Shown one piece after another: positions 43,701-51,470 of a stretch of DNA of 64,000 nt. Each line of letters starts with the position of its first letter. The stretch's first letter is position 1. A program made the position numbers and the translations under genes. Source of the stretch: Flavisolibacter amylovorans (GTDB lineage Bacteria > Bacteroidota > Bacteroidia > Chitinophagales > Chitinophagaceae); contig NZ_BAABGY010000001.1 in assembly GCF_039541815.1 (NCBI RefSeq), forward strand, positions 500,686 through 564,685. The letters are read 5' to 3'. The notes under the pieces are model-generated. The model saw nothing but the letters and a program-made list of their open reading frames with translations, was not told where the DNA came from and searched no databases.

Positions 43701-43836
43701 GTCGAACGTATGGACCGATCCCGAGTTCTCCGCTAACGGCAACAACGCCTACACGGGCAACGCCGTTGGTCGCAGCACGGCCTTCAACATGCCTCCGACC
43801 CGCATCTACGGTGCTAACCTGACACTCCGTTTCTAA
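40708..43836 (+). CDS. SusC/RagA-family TonB-linked outer membrane protein
   Basis: The signal peptide (MRKIASLLTVSMLFCSLAFG) is followed by a carboxypeptidase-regulatory-like domain (VSGQVRDAQGNGVPFATVTE), a plug (EVVVTSLGQARQAKELGYST, LNINTTNAGVFAQTRITLRG, SSATAVYGPDGVNGAIVVTT) and a 22-strand barrel ending in YGANLTLRF. SusC proteins import glycans or peptides with a SusD lid and TonB energy. The 1042 residues are normal for the family. Codons such as GGT and GTA are used more than in the neighbours, as in highly expressed genes. SusD lies 21 bases downstream. Confidence 0.95.
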   Translation: MRKIASLLTVSMLFCSLAFGQQRNVSGQVRDAQGNGVPFATVTETGTRNAVTADANGNFTIKVANNARLNITAAGYQASTVGADAATAISLTRGGSEQLTEVVVTSLGQARQAKELGYSTAKVRATELTQAAPVNLQNGLTGKVSGLNINTTNAGVFAQTRITLRGIRSLTGNNQPMLILDGVPLSLGFLSSINPNDIADVTILKSSSATAVYGPDGVNGAIVVTTKRGQKGRPQVSVSHTTQLESIAYMPKFQKRFGSGYAPDALGYGTFEPIEQQSWGDPFDGSIRQMGQTGPNGEKLMLPYSYVENGRKNFFNTGVTHQTDVSFSTDGFYLSGQNVSIDGVMPGDQNNRRTFTLKADREYGRFRAGFNLRYTNQQYDVTTNNTLVYYGVTSAPGQYDLGMFSDWRNDYFSSPDGFYSPYLDNNGKTPYFAKDNAREYGKGDDIFGNGELNFKATNWLNFTYRVGLTYANADYKRTREPFQYSAFHNTLRDHGTANITGAVTNGSTLSNRFTSELFATANKTFGAFGVNALVGHSYRESRSRFLSLGSNNLGTATAYTIALRKGEPNVDVDNSVTRLERYFGRVSFDFNKWAFIEATGSYDFDSRLVKPGVAFEKSDIGYFYPGVSASVVLSDAIPALKSNKILNYAKIRGAITKTGNVNLSAYGFENVFAAGTFFPFNDVLGFQATTTTVAAQYRPEYVNNREVGLELGFLNNRINVEATYYNQDNTDQVINVQQSNTTGATTAIQNAGSFINKGFEIDLRLTPLVKLGNVNVDFKVNYSNQDSKVTSLIGDVKELGIGNFNYAVVGQPAYVFQVSDYQRDDQGRVIVDAQTGMPTIAGDLARVGRTMPKHILGLNLNVTWKGLSFSAVADYRAGNKIVADQLGGFLDDNGISERSAQADRRAFIFPNSVVMDGSGKYVTNTNVYTQTYGRLFWNSDLNTGVETNYVASGAFWKIREVALNYTIPTRIFGARLGNVIKGATIGVNARNLLMFLPKSNVWTDPEFSANGNNAYTGNAVGRSTAFNMPPTRIYGANLTLRF

Positions 43837-43857
43837 CCACCAAAAAACAGGATTAAG

Positions 43858-45414
43858 ATGAAATTGAAAAGAATCATATACGCAACCTCCCTTGCGGCAC
43901 TCATGCTCGGCATGGGCAGCTGTAAGAAGGACAAGTTCGATATCAACGCCAACCCCGATGACGTAACGGACGTTTCCGTAACGCCCCAGGTACTGCTGCC
44001 GGCCGCACAGGTAGTTACCTCCGACATCGTGGCTACGAACTTCACGACCCTTCAAATGTGGATGGGCTTCTGGGCACGTTCCGGCTCCTACCAGTCGCTG
44101 ACGGAGATCGAGACCTACAAGTTCGGACGCGATTTCGAAAGCCAGATCTGGACCAACCTGTACGCGAATGCGAACAACTACCAGATCATGATCAACAAGT
44201 CGAAGGCTGACGGTGCTGCATTCTATGAAGGCGTTGGCCGGATCATGAAGGCGCACAACTTCGGCATCCTCGTCGACATCTACAACAACGTTCCGTATTT
44301 CGAGGCGTTCCGCGGTACCGCTGAGCCTACCCCGGCATACGACAAAGGTGTAGACATCTACAACGACCTCTTCAAGCAACTCGACACGGCAATCACCCTG
44401 CTGAAGTCGCCCGCTGCTGCTGACGCGTCGCTGAACCCCGAGAAGAGCACGTCTGACCTCGTGTACGCCGGCGACCCCACTGCTTGGGTACGCTTCGCCA
44501 ACACGCTGCGTCTGCGCCTCCTCATCCACCTGCACAATGGCATCAACAGCACCCAGGTTGCCCCGGGTGTGGATGTTGCCGCCCAGGTGGCCAAGTTCAC
44601 CACGGAAGGGTTCATCGGTGCCGGCCAGTCGGCCCACCTGAACCCGGGCTTCTCCGGTGCTAAGCCGCAGCCCTTCTACCGTCGCTACAATACCAACGAA
44701 GCGGGTACCGGCAGCCAGCGCGACCACGTGCGTGCCAACGACTACGCCATCCGCTACTATACCTACAACGCTGACCCCCGCCTCGCCCGCTTCTATGTAG
44801 CTGGTGCTTCGGGACAGAAGGGTATCAAGTTCGGCCAGGCCTCCGGCGACCAGACCCTGATCGGCTCCAACCTGTCTACGGTCCGTGCTCCGGGTTATTC
44901 CCCCAACGGCGCTTCTTCCCGCGCCTGGATCCTGACGAGCGTGGAAAGCCTCTTCCTCCAGGCAGAAGCTATCCAGCGTGGCATCGCGATCCCGGGTGCA
45001 GGCACCCCTGCTGACGCCCTGCGTGCTGCTGTGCGCGAGTCGTTTGTATGGCTGGGCCTCACGAGCGCTCAGGCTGATACCTACATCTCCACGAACGCCG
45101 GTTACGAAGACGTAGACATCACTGCTCCCGGTGGTGGCCTCTTCACCATCCTGTCGCAGAAGTGGTTTGCCCTCAACGGCATCGCTCCCTACGAGCTGTA
45201 CACCGACTACCGCAGAACGGACTATGTGCTCGGCGACACTCCGAACATCGGCTTCACCGCCGGCCCGCCGCTGTCGATCGATCCCAACCGCGCTTCCCGC
45301 ATTCCCCGTCGCCTGTTCTACCCGCAGAACGAGTACAACTACAACACGGAGAACGTAACCGCACAAGGCGACATCAACGTAACTACGGGCCGCATTTTCT
45401 GGGACTTGAACTAA
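43858..45414 (+). CDS. SusD/RagB-family lipoprotein
   Basis: A lipobox (LGMGSC, Cys22) anchors it to the outer membrane. The SusD-like_2 type opening (DKFDINANPDDVTDVSVTPQ) and helical TPR-like repeats (YANANNYQIMINKSKADGAA, RIMKAHNFGILVDIYNNVPY) define the family. The C-terminal part carries AEAIQRGIAI and ALNGIAPYELYTDYRRTDY. It acts as substrate-capturing lid of the upstream SusC. No glycoside hydrolase or regulator is adjacent, so the ligand is unknown. Confidence 0.94.
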   Translation: MKLKRIIYATSLAALMLGMGSCKKDKFDINANPDDVTDVSVTPQVLLPAAQVVTSDIVATNFTTLQMWMGFWARSGSYQSLTEIETYKFGRDFESQIWTNLYANANNYQIMINKSKADGAAFYEGVGRIMKAHNFGILVDIYNNVPYFEAFRGTAEPTPAYDKGVDIYNDLFKQLDTAITLLKSPAAADASLNPEKSTSDLVYAGDPTAWVRFANTLRLRLLIHLHNGINSTQVAPGVDVAAQVAKFTTEGFIGAGQSAHLNPGFSGAKPQPFYRRYNTNEAGTGSQRDHVRANDYAIRYYTYNADPRLARFYVAGASGQKGIKFGQASGDQTLIGSNLSTVRAPGYSPNGASSRAWILTSVESLFLQAEAIQRGIAIPGAGTPADALRAAVRESFVWLGLTSAQADTYISTNAGYEDVDITAPGGGLFTILSQKWFALNGIAPYELYTDYRRTDYVLGDTPNIGFTAGPPLSIDPNRASRIPRRLFYPQNEYNYNTENVTAQGDINVTTGRIFWDLN

Positions 45415-45441
45415 TCCTTAAACTAAATCAATTAACGTAAG

Positions 45442-46407
45442 ATGAAAAAGACCGTATTATATTCGGCAGTGGCGATCGCCTCGCTCGTCGCTGTAACCGG
45501 GTGCTTGAAGGACAAGGACTTTGAGGACCAGAAGTATGGTATCCAAGTTAACGACACGAAGCCCGCTGTAGCATTCGCTCAGGAAGCATCGGGTGTGAAT
45601 GTGGGTATCACGTCGGCCGCCACCCCGGTGGTGATCGCCGGCCCTGCCCTCACGATCGAAGGCCAGCGCACGGCTACTGTAGACGTGCCGGTTACCATCG
45701 TGGCCGATGAGTCCGTCGTTACCGCTGCCCGCGCCGCTGGCCGTGCAGAAGGTTCCGGCGACTCCGCCCTCGCAATCCTGCCCGCCGGCACCTACACGCT
45801 CAGCAACATGAGCCCGGTGATCCGTAAGGACAGCGGCTTCGTGAACAACCTGACGATCTCCATCACCAATACCCAGGCGCTGAACCCGGATTCTACCTAC
45901 GCCATCGGTTACCGCATCACCAATGTGGGTGGCGGCTACCAGGTTGCCGAGAACTCCCGTACGGTGCTGGTGCGTATCAACATCAAGAACAAGTATGACG
46001 GTGTGTATCAGCTGACCGGTTACCACAACCGTACGCCCTACACCTTCCGTTACAACACGGAGATGCACATGATCACCCAGGGTCCGGCTTCCGTATACTT
46101 CTACTGGCCCGAGGTGAATTCGAAAGGCCACCCCATCGGCGTGGGTCCCAACAACTCCCTCAGCTGGTATGGCGCTGCGATCTCCCCGATCGTTACGTTC
46201 AACACCACTACCGATTTGGTAACGGACGTTCGTAACCTCGATGCCTCCGTGCCCATCACGATGTTCACGGGTGCTGGTGCCGGTGTGAGCCGCTTCCGCG
46301 ACAACCCGGGTACGACCAACGACACGATGTTCGTGTACTGGAACTACAACAACAACCCCCTGCGTGCCTTCTTCGACACGCTGGTGTACAAATCCCCCCG
46401 TCCCTAA
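45442..46407 (+). CDS. DUF1735 domain lipoprotein
   Basis: A lipobox (AVTGC, Cys21) leads into the DUF1735 domain (residues about 35-175), with LAILPAGTYTLSNMSPVIRK and GFVNNLTISIT, the usual marks. A second beta-domain follows (YDGVYQLTGYHNRTPYTFRY). Such proteins are surface accessory binding proteins coded with SusC/SusD pairs. It follows susD by 27 bases and is the last gene of the operon before a strong terminator. Confidence 0.9.
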   Translation: MKKTVLYSAVAIASLVAVTGCLKDKDFEDQKYGIQVNDTKPAVAFAQEASGVNVGITSAATPVVIAGPALTIEGQRTATVDVPVTIVADESVVTAARAAGRAEGSGDSALAILPAGTYTLSNMSPVIRKDSGFVNNLTISITNTQALNPDSTYAIGYRITNVGGGYQVAENSRTVLVRINIKNKYDGVYQLTGYHNRTPYTFRYNTEMHMITQGPASVYFYWPEVNSKGHPIGVGPNNSLSWYGAAISPIVTFNTTTDLVTDVRNLDASVPITMFTGAGAGVSRFRDNPGTTNDTMFVYWNYNNNPLRAFFDTLVYKSPRP

Positions 46408-46425
46408 GGGATCACGGATTTTCTA

Positions 46426-46462
46426 AAGAAAGGGCTGCTTCATGCAGCCCTTTCTCTTTTTT
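46426..46462 (+). terminator. terminator of the SusC/SusD operon
   Basis: AAAGGGCTGC-TTCAT-GCAGCCCTTT followed by CTC and six Ts. Confidence 0.9.
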
Positions 46463-46489
46463 GTACGGTCTGGTGTACAGTCCGTACAA
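46461..46489. promoter_or_regulatory. operator-like inverted repeat TTGTACGG...CCGTACAA
   Basis: Perfect 8-base arms around a 13-base spacer that itself contains CTGGTGTACAG. It lies 56 bases before the next ATG, where a regulator could act; a repeat is the alternative. Confidence 0.45.
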
Positions 46490-46545
46490 TTACGGGCCCG
46501 GTATCCCCCGGATTTCTTAACTTCATTACCTAACGAACACCTATT

Positions 46546-47256
46546 ATGAGAAAAAGCATCCTCGCCCTTTTTACCGTGCTGGCAGCAGCGCCGGCCTACG
46601 CCCAGCAAATGTCGTATTCCGACGCCGCTCAGGCCTATAACCGGATCCTGCTGGAAAAAGGGGACGGCACTTACCAGCGCATCAGTGCCTATAAAGTGGT
46701 CGGCACCCAATATCTCTTCGGCGAACGCCATACCGGCGACCTGTACAGCCCCGGGGAGATGGCCCTCAACATCCGTGTCAGCTACAATACCTATAACCAG
46801 CAAGTCGAGTTCTATACAAAGGAAAATCCCACGAAGCCCCTGGTCAAGGACGCTAAGGACGTGGATTCGTTCCGGCTTCGTCCCGACCCGGCGATCGGCC
46901 TTCCCGATCAGCAACTGGTATTCGTAAGCGGCAAGGCCCTCGGAACCTCGGGCAACACGCTTTATCAGCGCGTATCCGCCGGTCCCAAGTACAGTCTCTT
47001 CAAGAAGTATAAGTCCACCCTCGGGATCGTGACCACCAGCTATGTGGATGCTGACCTCCGCCAGTTCAACCTGGAGTTTGAATTCTATTACTTTGACCAC
47101 GCCAAGAACCAGTTCAAGAAGCTGAAGCCCAACCAGTCGTCGGTGGAGAAGGAGTTTCCTCAGCTCACGAGCCCCGGTCAACTGTTCATCGACTACCCGA
47201 TAGCAGCCAACCCCGAGCTGACACTGAAGCAGGTTTTTCTGGCCCTGAATAAGTAG
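46546..47256 (+). CDS. secreted protein of unknown function
   Basis: A signal peptide (MRKSILALFTVLAAAPAYA) is followed by about 215 residues with a mixed alpha/beta pattern: YSDAAQAYNRILLEKGDGTY, VVGTQYLFGERHTGDLYS, YNTYNQQVEFYTKENPTKPL, YSLFKKYKSTLGIVTTSYVD. There are no cysteines and no repeats; I recognise no family. Its stop TAG is also the first part of the promoter box for the next gene, so read-through transcription is possible. Confidence 0.75.
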   Translation: MRKSILALFTVLAAAPAYAQQMSYSDAAQAYNRILLEKGDGTYQRISAYKVVGTQYLFGERHTGDLYSPGEMALNIRVSYNTYNQQVEFYTKENPTKPLVKDAKDVDSFRLRPDPAIGLPDQQLVFVSGKALGTSGNTLYQRVSAGPKYSLFKKYKSTLGIVTTSYVDADLRQFNLEFEFYYFDHAKNQFKKLKPNQSSVEKEFPQLTSPGQLFIDYPIAANPELTLKQVFLALNK

Positions 47257-47261
47257 CTTTG
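47254..47261 (+). promoter_or_regulatory. -7 promoter box of the DUF3467 gene
   Basis: TAGCTTTG, whose first three bases are the stop codon of the preceding gene, 4 bases before the ATG. Confidence 0.5.
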
Positions 47262-47265
47262 CCGG

Positions 47266-47580
47266 ATGAATGATTCTGCCAAGCAGCCGTTGGGGCTGAA
47301 CATAGAAATCACTGAGGAAATCGCCGAAGGGAGCTACGCCAACCTCGCGATCGTAACGCACTCCGACGCCGAGTTCGTGATTGATTTCGTAAACGTGATG
47401 CCGGGTACGCCCAAAAGCAAGGTGAAGGCCCGCATCATCTTCACCCCACAGCATGCGAAGCGGTTCATGAAAGCACTTGCCGAGAACGTGCACCGCTATG
47501 AGTCGGCCAACGGCGAGATCAAGGACCTCGAAGAGATGCAGGTGCCGATGATGTTCGGAGGCCCTGCCGGACAAGCATAA
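47266..47580 (+). CDS. DUF3467 family protein
   Basis: The 104 residues match DUF3467: LNIEITEEIAEGSYANLAIVTHSDAEFVIDFVNVMPGTPKSKVKARIIFTPQHAKRF and the end VHRYESANGEIKDL, a conserved Bacteroidota protein next to transcription or housekeeping genes. The family has no assigned function. It is cytoplasmic. A box at 47254 probably drives it alone, with a strong terminator behind. Confidence 0.9.
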   Translation: MNDSAKQPLGLNIEITEEIAEGSYANLAIVTHSDAEFVIDFVNVMPGTPKSKVKARIIFTPQHAKRFMKALAENVHRYESANGEIKDLEEMQVPMMFGGPAGQA

Positions 47581-47590
47581 AAACGCATAA

Positions 47591-47629
47591 AAAAGGAAGC
47601 CCCCGCTTAAAGTGGGGGCTTCCTTTTTT
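47591..47629 (+). terminator. terminator after the DUF3467 gene
   Basis: GGAAGCCCCCGC-TTAAA-GTGGGGGCTTCC with six Ts. Confidence 0.92.
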
Positions 47630-47635
47630 ATGCGG

Positions 47636-47849
47636 ATCTCAGATCTGGGATCGTGGATCTGAGATCTGTTACAGGAGCCGGAGTTCCTCTAACAAGGGAC
47701 CTAGCGAGTGCGTCACGTAATCCAGCAAAGCCGCGTTCCACCTTCTGATCGGGGCCATCCTGAATTGTAAGCCAAAGTGAATGACAACAGCATAAAAAGT
47801 CGTCGCTCTTTCAGCAGATCCAAGATCACAGATCCCGGATCTGAGATCC
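47636..47849. repeat. inverted ATCTGAG arms around a 147-bp spacer
   Basis: The arm at 47636-47668 and the arm at 47816-47849 are near reverse complements. The spacer between shows no convincing gene. The right arm touches the radC stop. Confidence 0.65.
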
Positions 47850-48542
47850 TCACAAGAGGCCTTCGTCGGCAAAGGAGAAGTAACCTTCATTGCTGACGAT
47901 GAGGTGGTCGAGTACGCGGATATCGAAGAAGCGCGCGGCCTCCCGGATCTTGGTGGTCAGCTCCTCGTCCGCCCGGCTCGGGCGCAGGTTGCCGGAAGGA
48001 TGATTGTGGCAGAGGATCAGGCTCACGGCGTCTTCCTCGAGGGCCCGCCTGAGGATGATCCGCGGATCGGCGACAGTGCCGGTAATGCCCCCGACGCTGA
48101 CGATCTCGTAATGGTTGACCTTGTTGGCGCGGTTCAGGTAAAGTACGCAAAACACCTCGTGCCGGTGGTCGCGGAGCAGTCCTTGCAAGTAGCCGGCCAC
48201 CTCCTGGCTGCTGCTGACGGAGGCCTTGCCGCTGAATCCGGCAGCTTGCCGCCGCCGGCCGAGCTCGAGCGCCGCGACAAGCGTTACGGCCTTTGCGGCA
48301 CCGATACCGGGCACCTTTTGCAGGTCGGCAACCGAGAGGCGGCCAAGCGCTCCCAGGTCGTTGCGTACGCCCTGCAGCACCTCGCGGGCGAGGTCAAGCG
48401 CGCTGCGCGACCTCGTGCCGTTGCCGATCAGGATGGCCAGCAATTCCGAGTCGGAAAGGGCCTCAGCGCCCTTCAGGAGTAGTTTTTCGCGCGGCCGGTC
48501 GTCTTTTGCCCATTCCTTAATCGAGTATTTCTGCGCTTGCAT
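47850..48542 (-). CDS. radC: RadC family DNA repair protein
   Basis: The 230 residues have an N-terminal helix-hairpin-helix part (ADLQKVPGIGAAKAVTLVAA) and a C-terminal JAMM/MPN-like domain with the zinc motif HNHPSGNLRPSRAD and a Glu in RALEEDAVSL. RadC-like proteins are JAB1-like metallopeptidase folds whose role is unsettled despite the name. This is a chromosomal full-length copy of normal length, not the shorter mobile-element form. It is divergent from the small gene at 48608. Confidence 0.93.
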   Translation of the reverse strand: MQAQKYSIKEWAKDDRPREKLLLKGAEALSDSELLAILIGNGTRSRSALDLAREVLQGVRNDLGALGRLSVADLQKVPGIGAAKAVTLVAALELGRRRQAAGFSGKASVSSSQEVAGYLQGLLRDHRHEVFCVLYLNRANKVNHYEIVSVGGITGTVADPRIILRRALEEDAVSLILCHNHPSGNLRPSRADEELTTKIREAARFFDIRVLDHLIVSNEGYFSFADEGLL

Positions 48543-48607
48543 GAGTTTAATTTAACAATTATTTTTACACCAGTTCAAAATCCTCAATACCTTTTAAAAC
48601 CACCCCT

Positions 48608-48796
48608 ATGAACCCCAGATCCAAAGCCTCTATGGGCGCACTCCACCCTGTGCTCTTCTTCGTGCTCGTGTACGGCATCACCCTTTTCATGGCGCTTTTC
48701 GTTTGCCGCTCCGTTTATTATGGCATCAATGGTCCGGAGCCCGGGCCCACCGCGGGAGCGGGCGATCCCGGCCTCACAGCTGTTGCCTACCGGTGA
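48608..48796 (+). CDS. small predicted membrane protein
   Basis: This 62-residue frame begins with MNPRSKASMGALHP and has a single hydrophobic stretch (VLFFVLVYGITLFMALFVC), followed by a Gly/Pro-rich tail. It starts 65 bases after the divergent radC start and stops 55 bases before prs. The frame has no overlap with another gene. I recognise no family; it might be spurious, but a membrane segment in a free spacer is a reasonable sign of a gene. Confidence 0.5.
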   Translation: MNPRSKASMGALHPVLFFVLVYGITLFMALFVCRSVYYGINGPEPGPTAGAGDPGLTAVAYR

Positions 48797-48827
48797 ATTT
48801 AGCAGGCGAAAATGTGCGGCATCTGAC

Positions 48828-48835
48828 TATCTTCG
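48828..48835 (+). promoter_or_regulatory. -7-like box of prs
   Basis: TATCTTCG, one mismatch from TAnnTTTG, 16 bases before the ATG. Confidence 0.4.
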
Positions 48836-48851
48836 CCGCACATTTTTTCCC

Positions 48852-49805
48852 ATGCTGCAACCTTCTGCCAAGATCTTCTCGGGCATCGGCTCGCAGAAGC
48901 TGACCCAGCAAATTTGCGAGCGCTATGGCTGTAAAGTAGGTGAGATCACCATCCAGCGCTTTTCCGATGGCGAGATCCTGCCGGTTTTCAATGAAAGCAT
49001 CCGTGGCGACGTCGTTTTCCTCGTGCAAAGCACCTATGCCCCCTCCGATAACCTGATGGAGCTCCTGCTCATGATCGACGCAGCCCGTAGGGCTTCGGCA
49101 TCCAAGATCGTGGCGGTGCTGCCCTATTACGGTTATGCCCGGCAGGACCGGAAAGACAAGCCCCGCGTGGCCATCGGTTCCAAGCTGGTTGCCAATATGC
49201 TCGTGGCGGCCGGCGCCGACCGGGTCATCACCATGGATCTCCACGCCCCCCAGATCCAGGCTTTTTTCGATATCCCGATGGATCACCTGGACTCATCTGC
49301 GGTTTTTATACCATATATAACGCAACTCCGGCTCGAAAACCTTACCTTTGCGGCCCCCGACGTAGGTGCCACCAACCGGATCCGTGAAATAGCCACTTAT
49401 TTCAACGCCCATATGGTGATCTGCGACAAGCACCGTAAACGCGCGAATGAGATCGCGTCGATGCAGGTGATCGGGGATGTAACGGACCGCGATGTGATCA
49501 TCATCGATGACATCTGCGATACGGCCGGCACGCTGGCCAAGTCCGCCGCTCTTTTAAAGGAAAAAGGCGCCCGCAGCGTTCGTGCGCTCGTCACCCACCC
49601 GGTGCTGAGCGGCAAGGCCTACGAGAATATCGAGAACTCTGTTCTCGAGGAGCTTGTGGTCTGCGACACGATCCCCCTGCGCGGCGAGTCTTCCAAGATC
49701 AAGGTGCTGTCGGTGGCCGAGCTTTTTGCCGTCGCCATCCGCAACGCCCACGAGAACAAGAGCATCAACAACCTGTTCATTCATTCGCAGAGAAGGAATA
49801 AGTAG
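48852..49805 (+). CDS. prs: ribose-phosphate pyrophosphokinase
   Basis: Prs makes PRPP from ribose 5-phosphate and ATP for purine, pyrimidine, NAD, His and Trp synthesis. The 317 residues show the start AKIFSGIGSQKLTQQICERY, PYYGYARQDRKD, the divalent-cation loop DLHAPQIQAFFDIPMDHLDS and the PRPP loop DVIIIDDICDTAGTLAKSA. Length is normal. The ATG at 48852 is preceded by a run of Ts and fits the family N-terminus. The next gene, rplY, is a usual neighbour in Bacteroidota. Confidence 0.97.
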   Translation: MLQPSAKIFSGIGSQKLTQQICERYGCKVGEITIQRFSDGEILPVFNESIRGDVVFLVQSTYAPSDNLMELLLMIDAARRASASKIVAVLPYYGYARQDRKDKPRVAIGSKLVANMLVAAGADRVITMDLHAPQIQAFFDIPMDHLDSSAVFIPYITQLRLENLTFAAPDVGATNRIREIATYFNAHMVICDKHRKRANEIASMQVIGDVTDRDVIIIDDICDTAGTLAKSAALLKEKGARSVRALVTHPVLSGKAYENIENSVLEELVVCDTIPLRGESSKIKVLSVAELFAVAIRNAHENKSINNLFIHSQRRNK

Positions 49806-49909
49806 GACCGTTTGATGTTGGGTGTTTGAAGTCTGAAGTTGGTCCGAACAGCCTCAGACAGCAAGCGTCGAACCTCAAATTTTAGCATGTCATTTTTAAA
49901 ACCTCAATA

Positions 49910-50509
49910 ATGAAAGCAATTACAATCGAAGGACAACTGAGGACCGCATTTGGCAAGTCAGCCACCCGCCAACTGCGCTCTCAGGAACTCGTGCCCGGTG
50001 TAATTTACGGGGGTGCAAAAGAGATCAACTTCACGACCTCTGCCCGAGCGCTGCGCCCGATCGTATATACCCCGAGCTTCCAGCTCGTTGATGTGACCAT
50101 CGACGGCAAAACGACCCGCTGCATCCTGAAGGATCTCCAGTTCGACAAGATCTCCGACGAGCTGATCCACGTAGACCTGCTGGAGCTGGTAGAAGACAAG
50201 AAAGTGGTCGCTACCATTCCGATCAAGTTTACCGGTACTGCTCTGGGCGTGCGCGCCGGCGGCCGTCTGGAGACCAAGATGAAGGCCCTCAAAGTGAAGA
50301 CCCTGCCGAAGTACCTGAAAGAGCAGATCGAAGTACCCGTAGATGCCCTCGAGATCGGTGCCAACCTCCGCGTTCAGGACATCGTGACCGAGAACTACGA
50401 AGTGCTCAACTCCCCGCGTATCCCCATCGTGTCGATCGTTACGACGCGTGCCCTGCGCCAGGAAGAAGCAGCTGCCGCCAAGGCCGCTCCTGCCAAAGGC
50501 AAGAAGTAA
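49910..50509 (+). CDS. rplY: 50S ribosomal protein L25 / general stress protein Ctc
   Basis: The protein binds 5S rRNA in the large subunit. The 199 residues comprise the L25 domain (MKAITIEGQLRTAFGKSATR, PGVIYGGAKEINF, QFDKISDELIHVDLLELVED) and the TL5/CTC C-terminal beta domain (IPIKFTGTALGVRAGGRL, EIGANLRVQDI), followed by an Ala/Lys tail (EEAAAAKAAPAKGKK). This is the long Ctc form, as in most Bacteroidota. Gene order prs-rplY-pth is conserved in many bacteria. Confidence 0.96.
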   Translation: MKAITIEGQLRTAFGKSATRQLRSQELVPGVIYGGAKEINFTTSARALRPIVYTPSFQLVDVTIDGKTTRCILKDLQFDKISDELIHVDLLELVEDKKVVATIPIKFTGTALGVRAGGRLETKMKALKVKTLPKYLKEQIEVPVDALEIGANLRVQDIVTENYEVLNSPRIPIVSIVTTRALRQEEAAAAKAAPAKGKK

Positions 50510-50519
50510 TAGCGCCTCT

Positions 50520-50560
50520 AAAAAGAAAGCCCCGACGATTCCGTCGGGGCTTTCTTTTTA
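50520..50560 (+). terminator. terminator after rplY
   Basis: AAAGAAAGCCCCGACG-ATTC-CGTCGGGGCTTTCTTT, perfect stem with T run. Confidence 0.92.
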
Positions 50561-50562
50561 GA

Positions 50563-50744
50563 GGATCTCAGATCTCAAATCTCAGATCTGTGATCTGTTC
50601 TGGGCCCTAACTTTCTTTCCGGATCAACCACGCTCGTGTTCGAAGATTTCAGGTTTGCAACCAGCTTTTTAGACAGTGGAATCAATGAAGTACCGTTTGT
50701 GCGGTAAACAAATCTGAGATCCGCGATCCGAGATCTGGGATCAG
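50563..50744. repeat. inverted ATCTGAG arms around a 110-bp spacer
   Basis: Arms at 50563-50599 and 50710-50744, related as inverted copies. The spacer 50600-50709 has no gene. The second arm ends 5 bases before the pth promoter box. Confidence 0.65.
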
Positions 50745-50748
50745 CGAC

Positions 50749-50756
50749 TAGATTTG
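50749..50756 (+). promoter_or_regulatory. -7 promoter box of pth
   Basis: TAGATTTG, 6 bases before the ATG. Confidence 0.6.
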
Positions 50757-50762
50757 CCTTGC

Positions 50763-51341
50763 ATGAACAAGTTCCTCATCGTGGGTCTCGGCAACATCGG
50801 CGACGAGTATGCCCATACCCGCCACAATATCGGCTTCGACGTGGCCAATGCCTTCGTGCGCAAGCACGGCGGCTCTTTTTCCTCGGAACGCCTCGCTTAT
50901 AAGGCCGAAGTGCGCTGGAAAGGCCGCCTCTTCGTGTGTATCTGTCCCACCACCTATATGAACCGCAGCGGCGCGTCGGTGAAGTACTGGATGGACAAGG
51001 AGCGGTTCTCCGCCGAGCAGATGCTGGTGATCGTGGACGACCTTGCCCTGCCGCTCTCCAAGCTGCGCCTGCGGCCCGGCGGGTCCGCAGCCGGCCACAA
51101 CGGGCTCAAGGACATCGAGGCCGTGCTCGGCACGCAGGAATACCCGCGCCTCCGCTTCGGCATTGGTAACAACTACCCCAAGGGCCGGCAGGCCGACTTC
51201 GTACTCGGCAAATGGCTCCCGGCCGAAGAGCCGCTCGTGCTGAAGAAGATCGACCGGTGCATCGAGATCATCGAGAACATTTCCACCATCGGGCTCACCG
51301 CCACTATGAACACGGTAAATAATCTCGATCTCTCCGTTTGA
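50763..51341 (+). CDS. pth: peptidyl-tRNA hydrolase
   Basis: Pth releases tRNA from stalled peptidyl-tRNA. From the ATG at 50763 the 192 residues hold the active-site His21 in YAHTRHNIGFDVANAF, the Asn in PTTYMNRSG and the loop RPGGSAAGHNGLKDI. Length is normal. An in-frame TTG nine bases upstream is less likely, because an exact TAGATTTG box lies between. Prs, L25 and Pth form the usual translation neighbourhood. Confidence 0.96.
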   Translation: MNKFLIVGLGNIGDEYAHTRHNIGFDVANAFVRKHGGSFSSERLAYKAEVRWKGRLFVCICPTTYMNRSGASVKYWMDKERFSAEQMLVIVDDLALPLSKLRLRPGGSAAGHNGLKDIEAVLGTQEYPRLRFGIGNNYPKGRQADFVLGKWLPAEEPLVLKKIDRCIEIIENISTIGLTATMNTVNNLDLSV

Positions 51342-51470
51342 ACTAAGCGCGGATTGCCTATTTTTATTTCGACAACGGTACTGCCCGTAGCATCCTTATC
51401 CTTCCGAAAACCTAGCTTATGCAGGATCAACGCTCCCGGCGTATCCCGTATATGACCAAAAACCACCTGT

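Noticed and set aside
42595..45366. Minus-strand open frame of 923 codons antisense to susC/susD
   Set aside because: Shadow of two certain genes.
47669..47890. Minus-strand frame of 73 codons in the ATCTGAG-flanked spacer
   Set aside because: Half of it is repeat sequence, it overlaps radC and no family likeness is visible; kept only as a question about spacer content.
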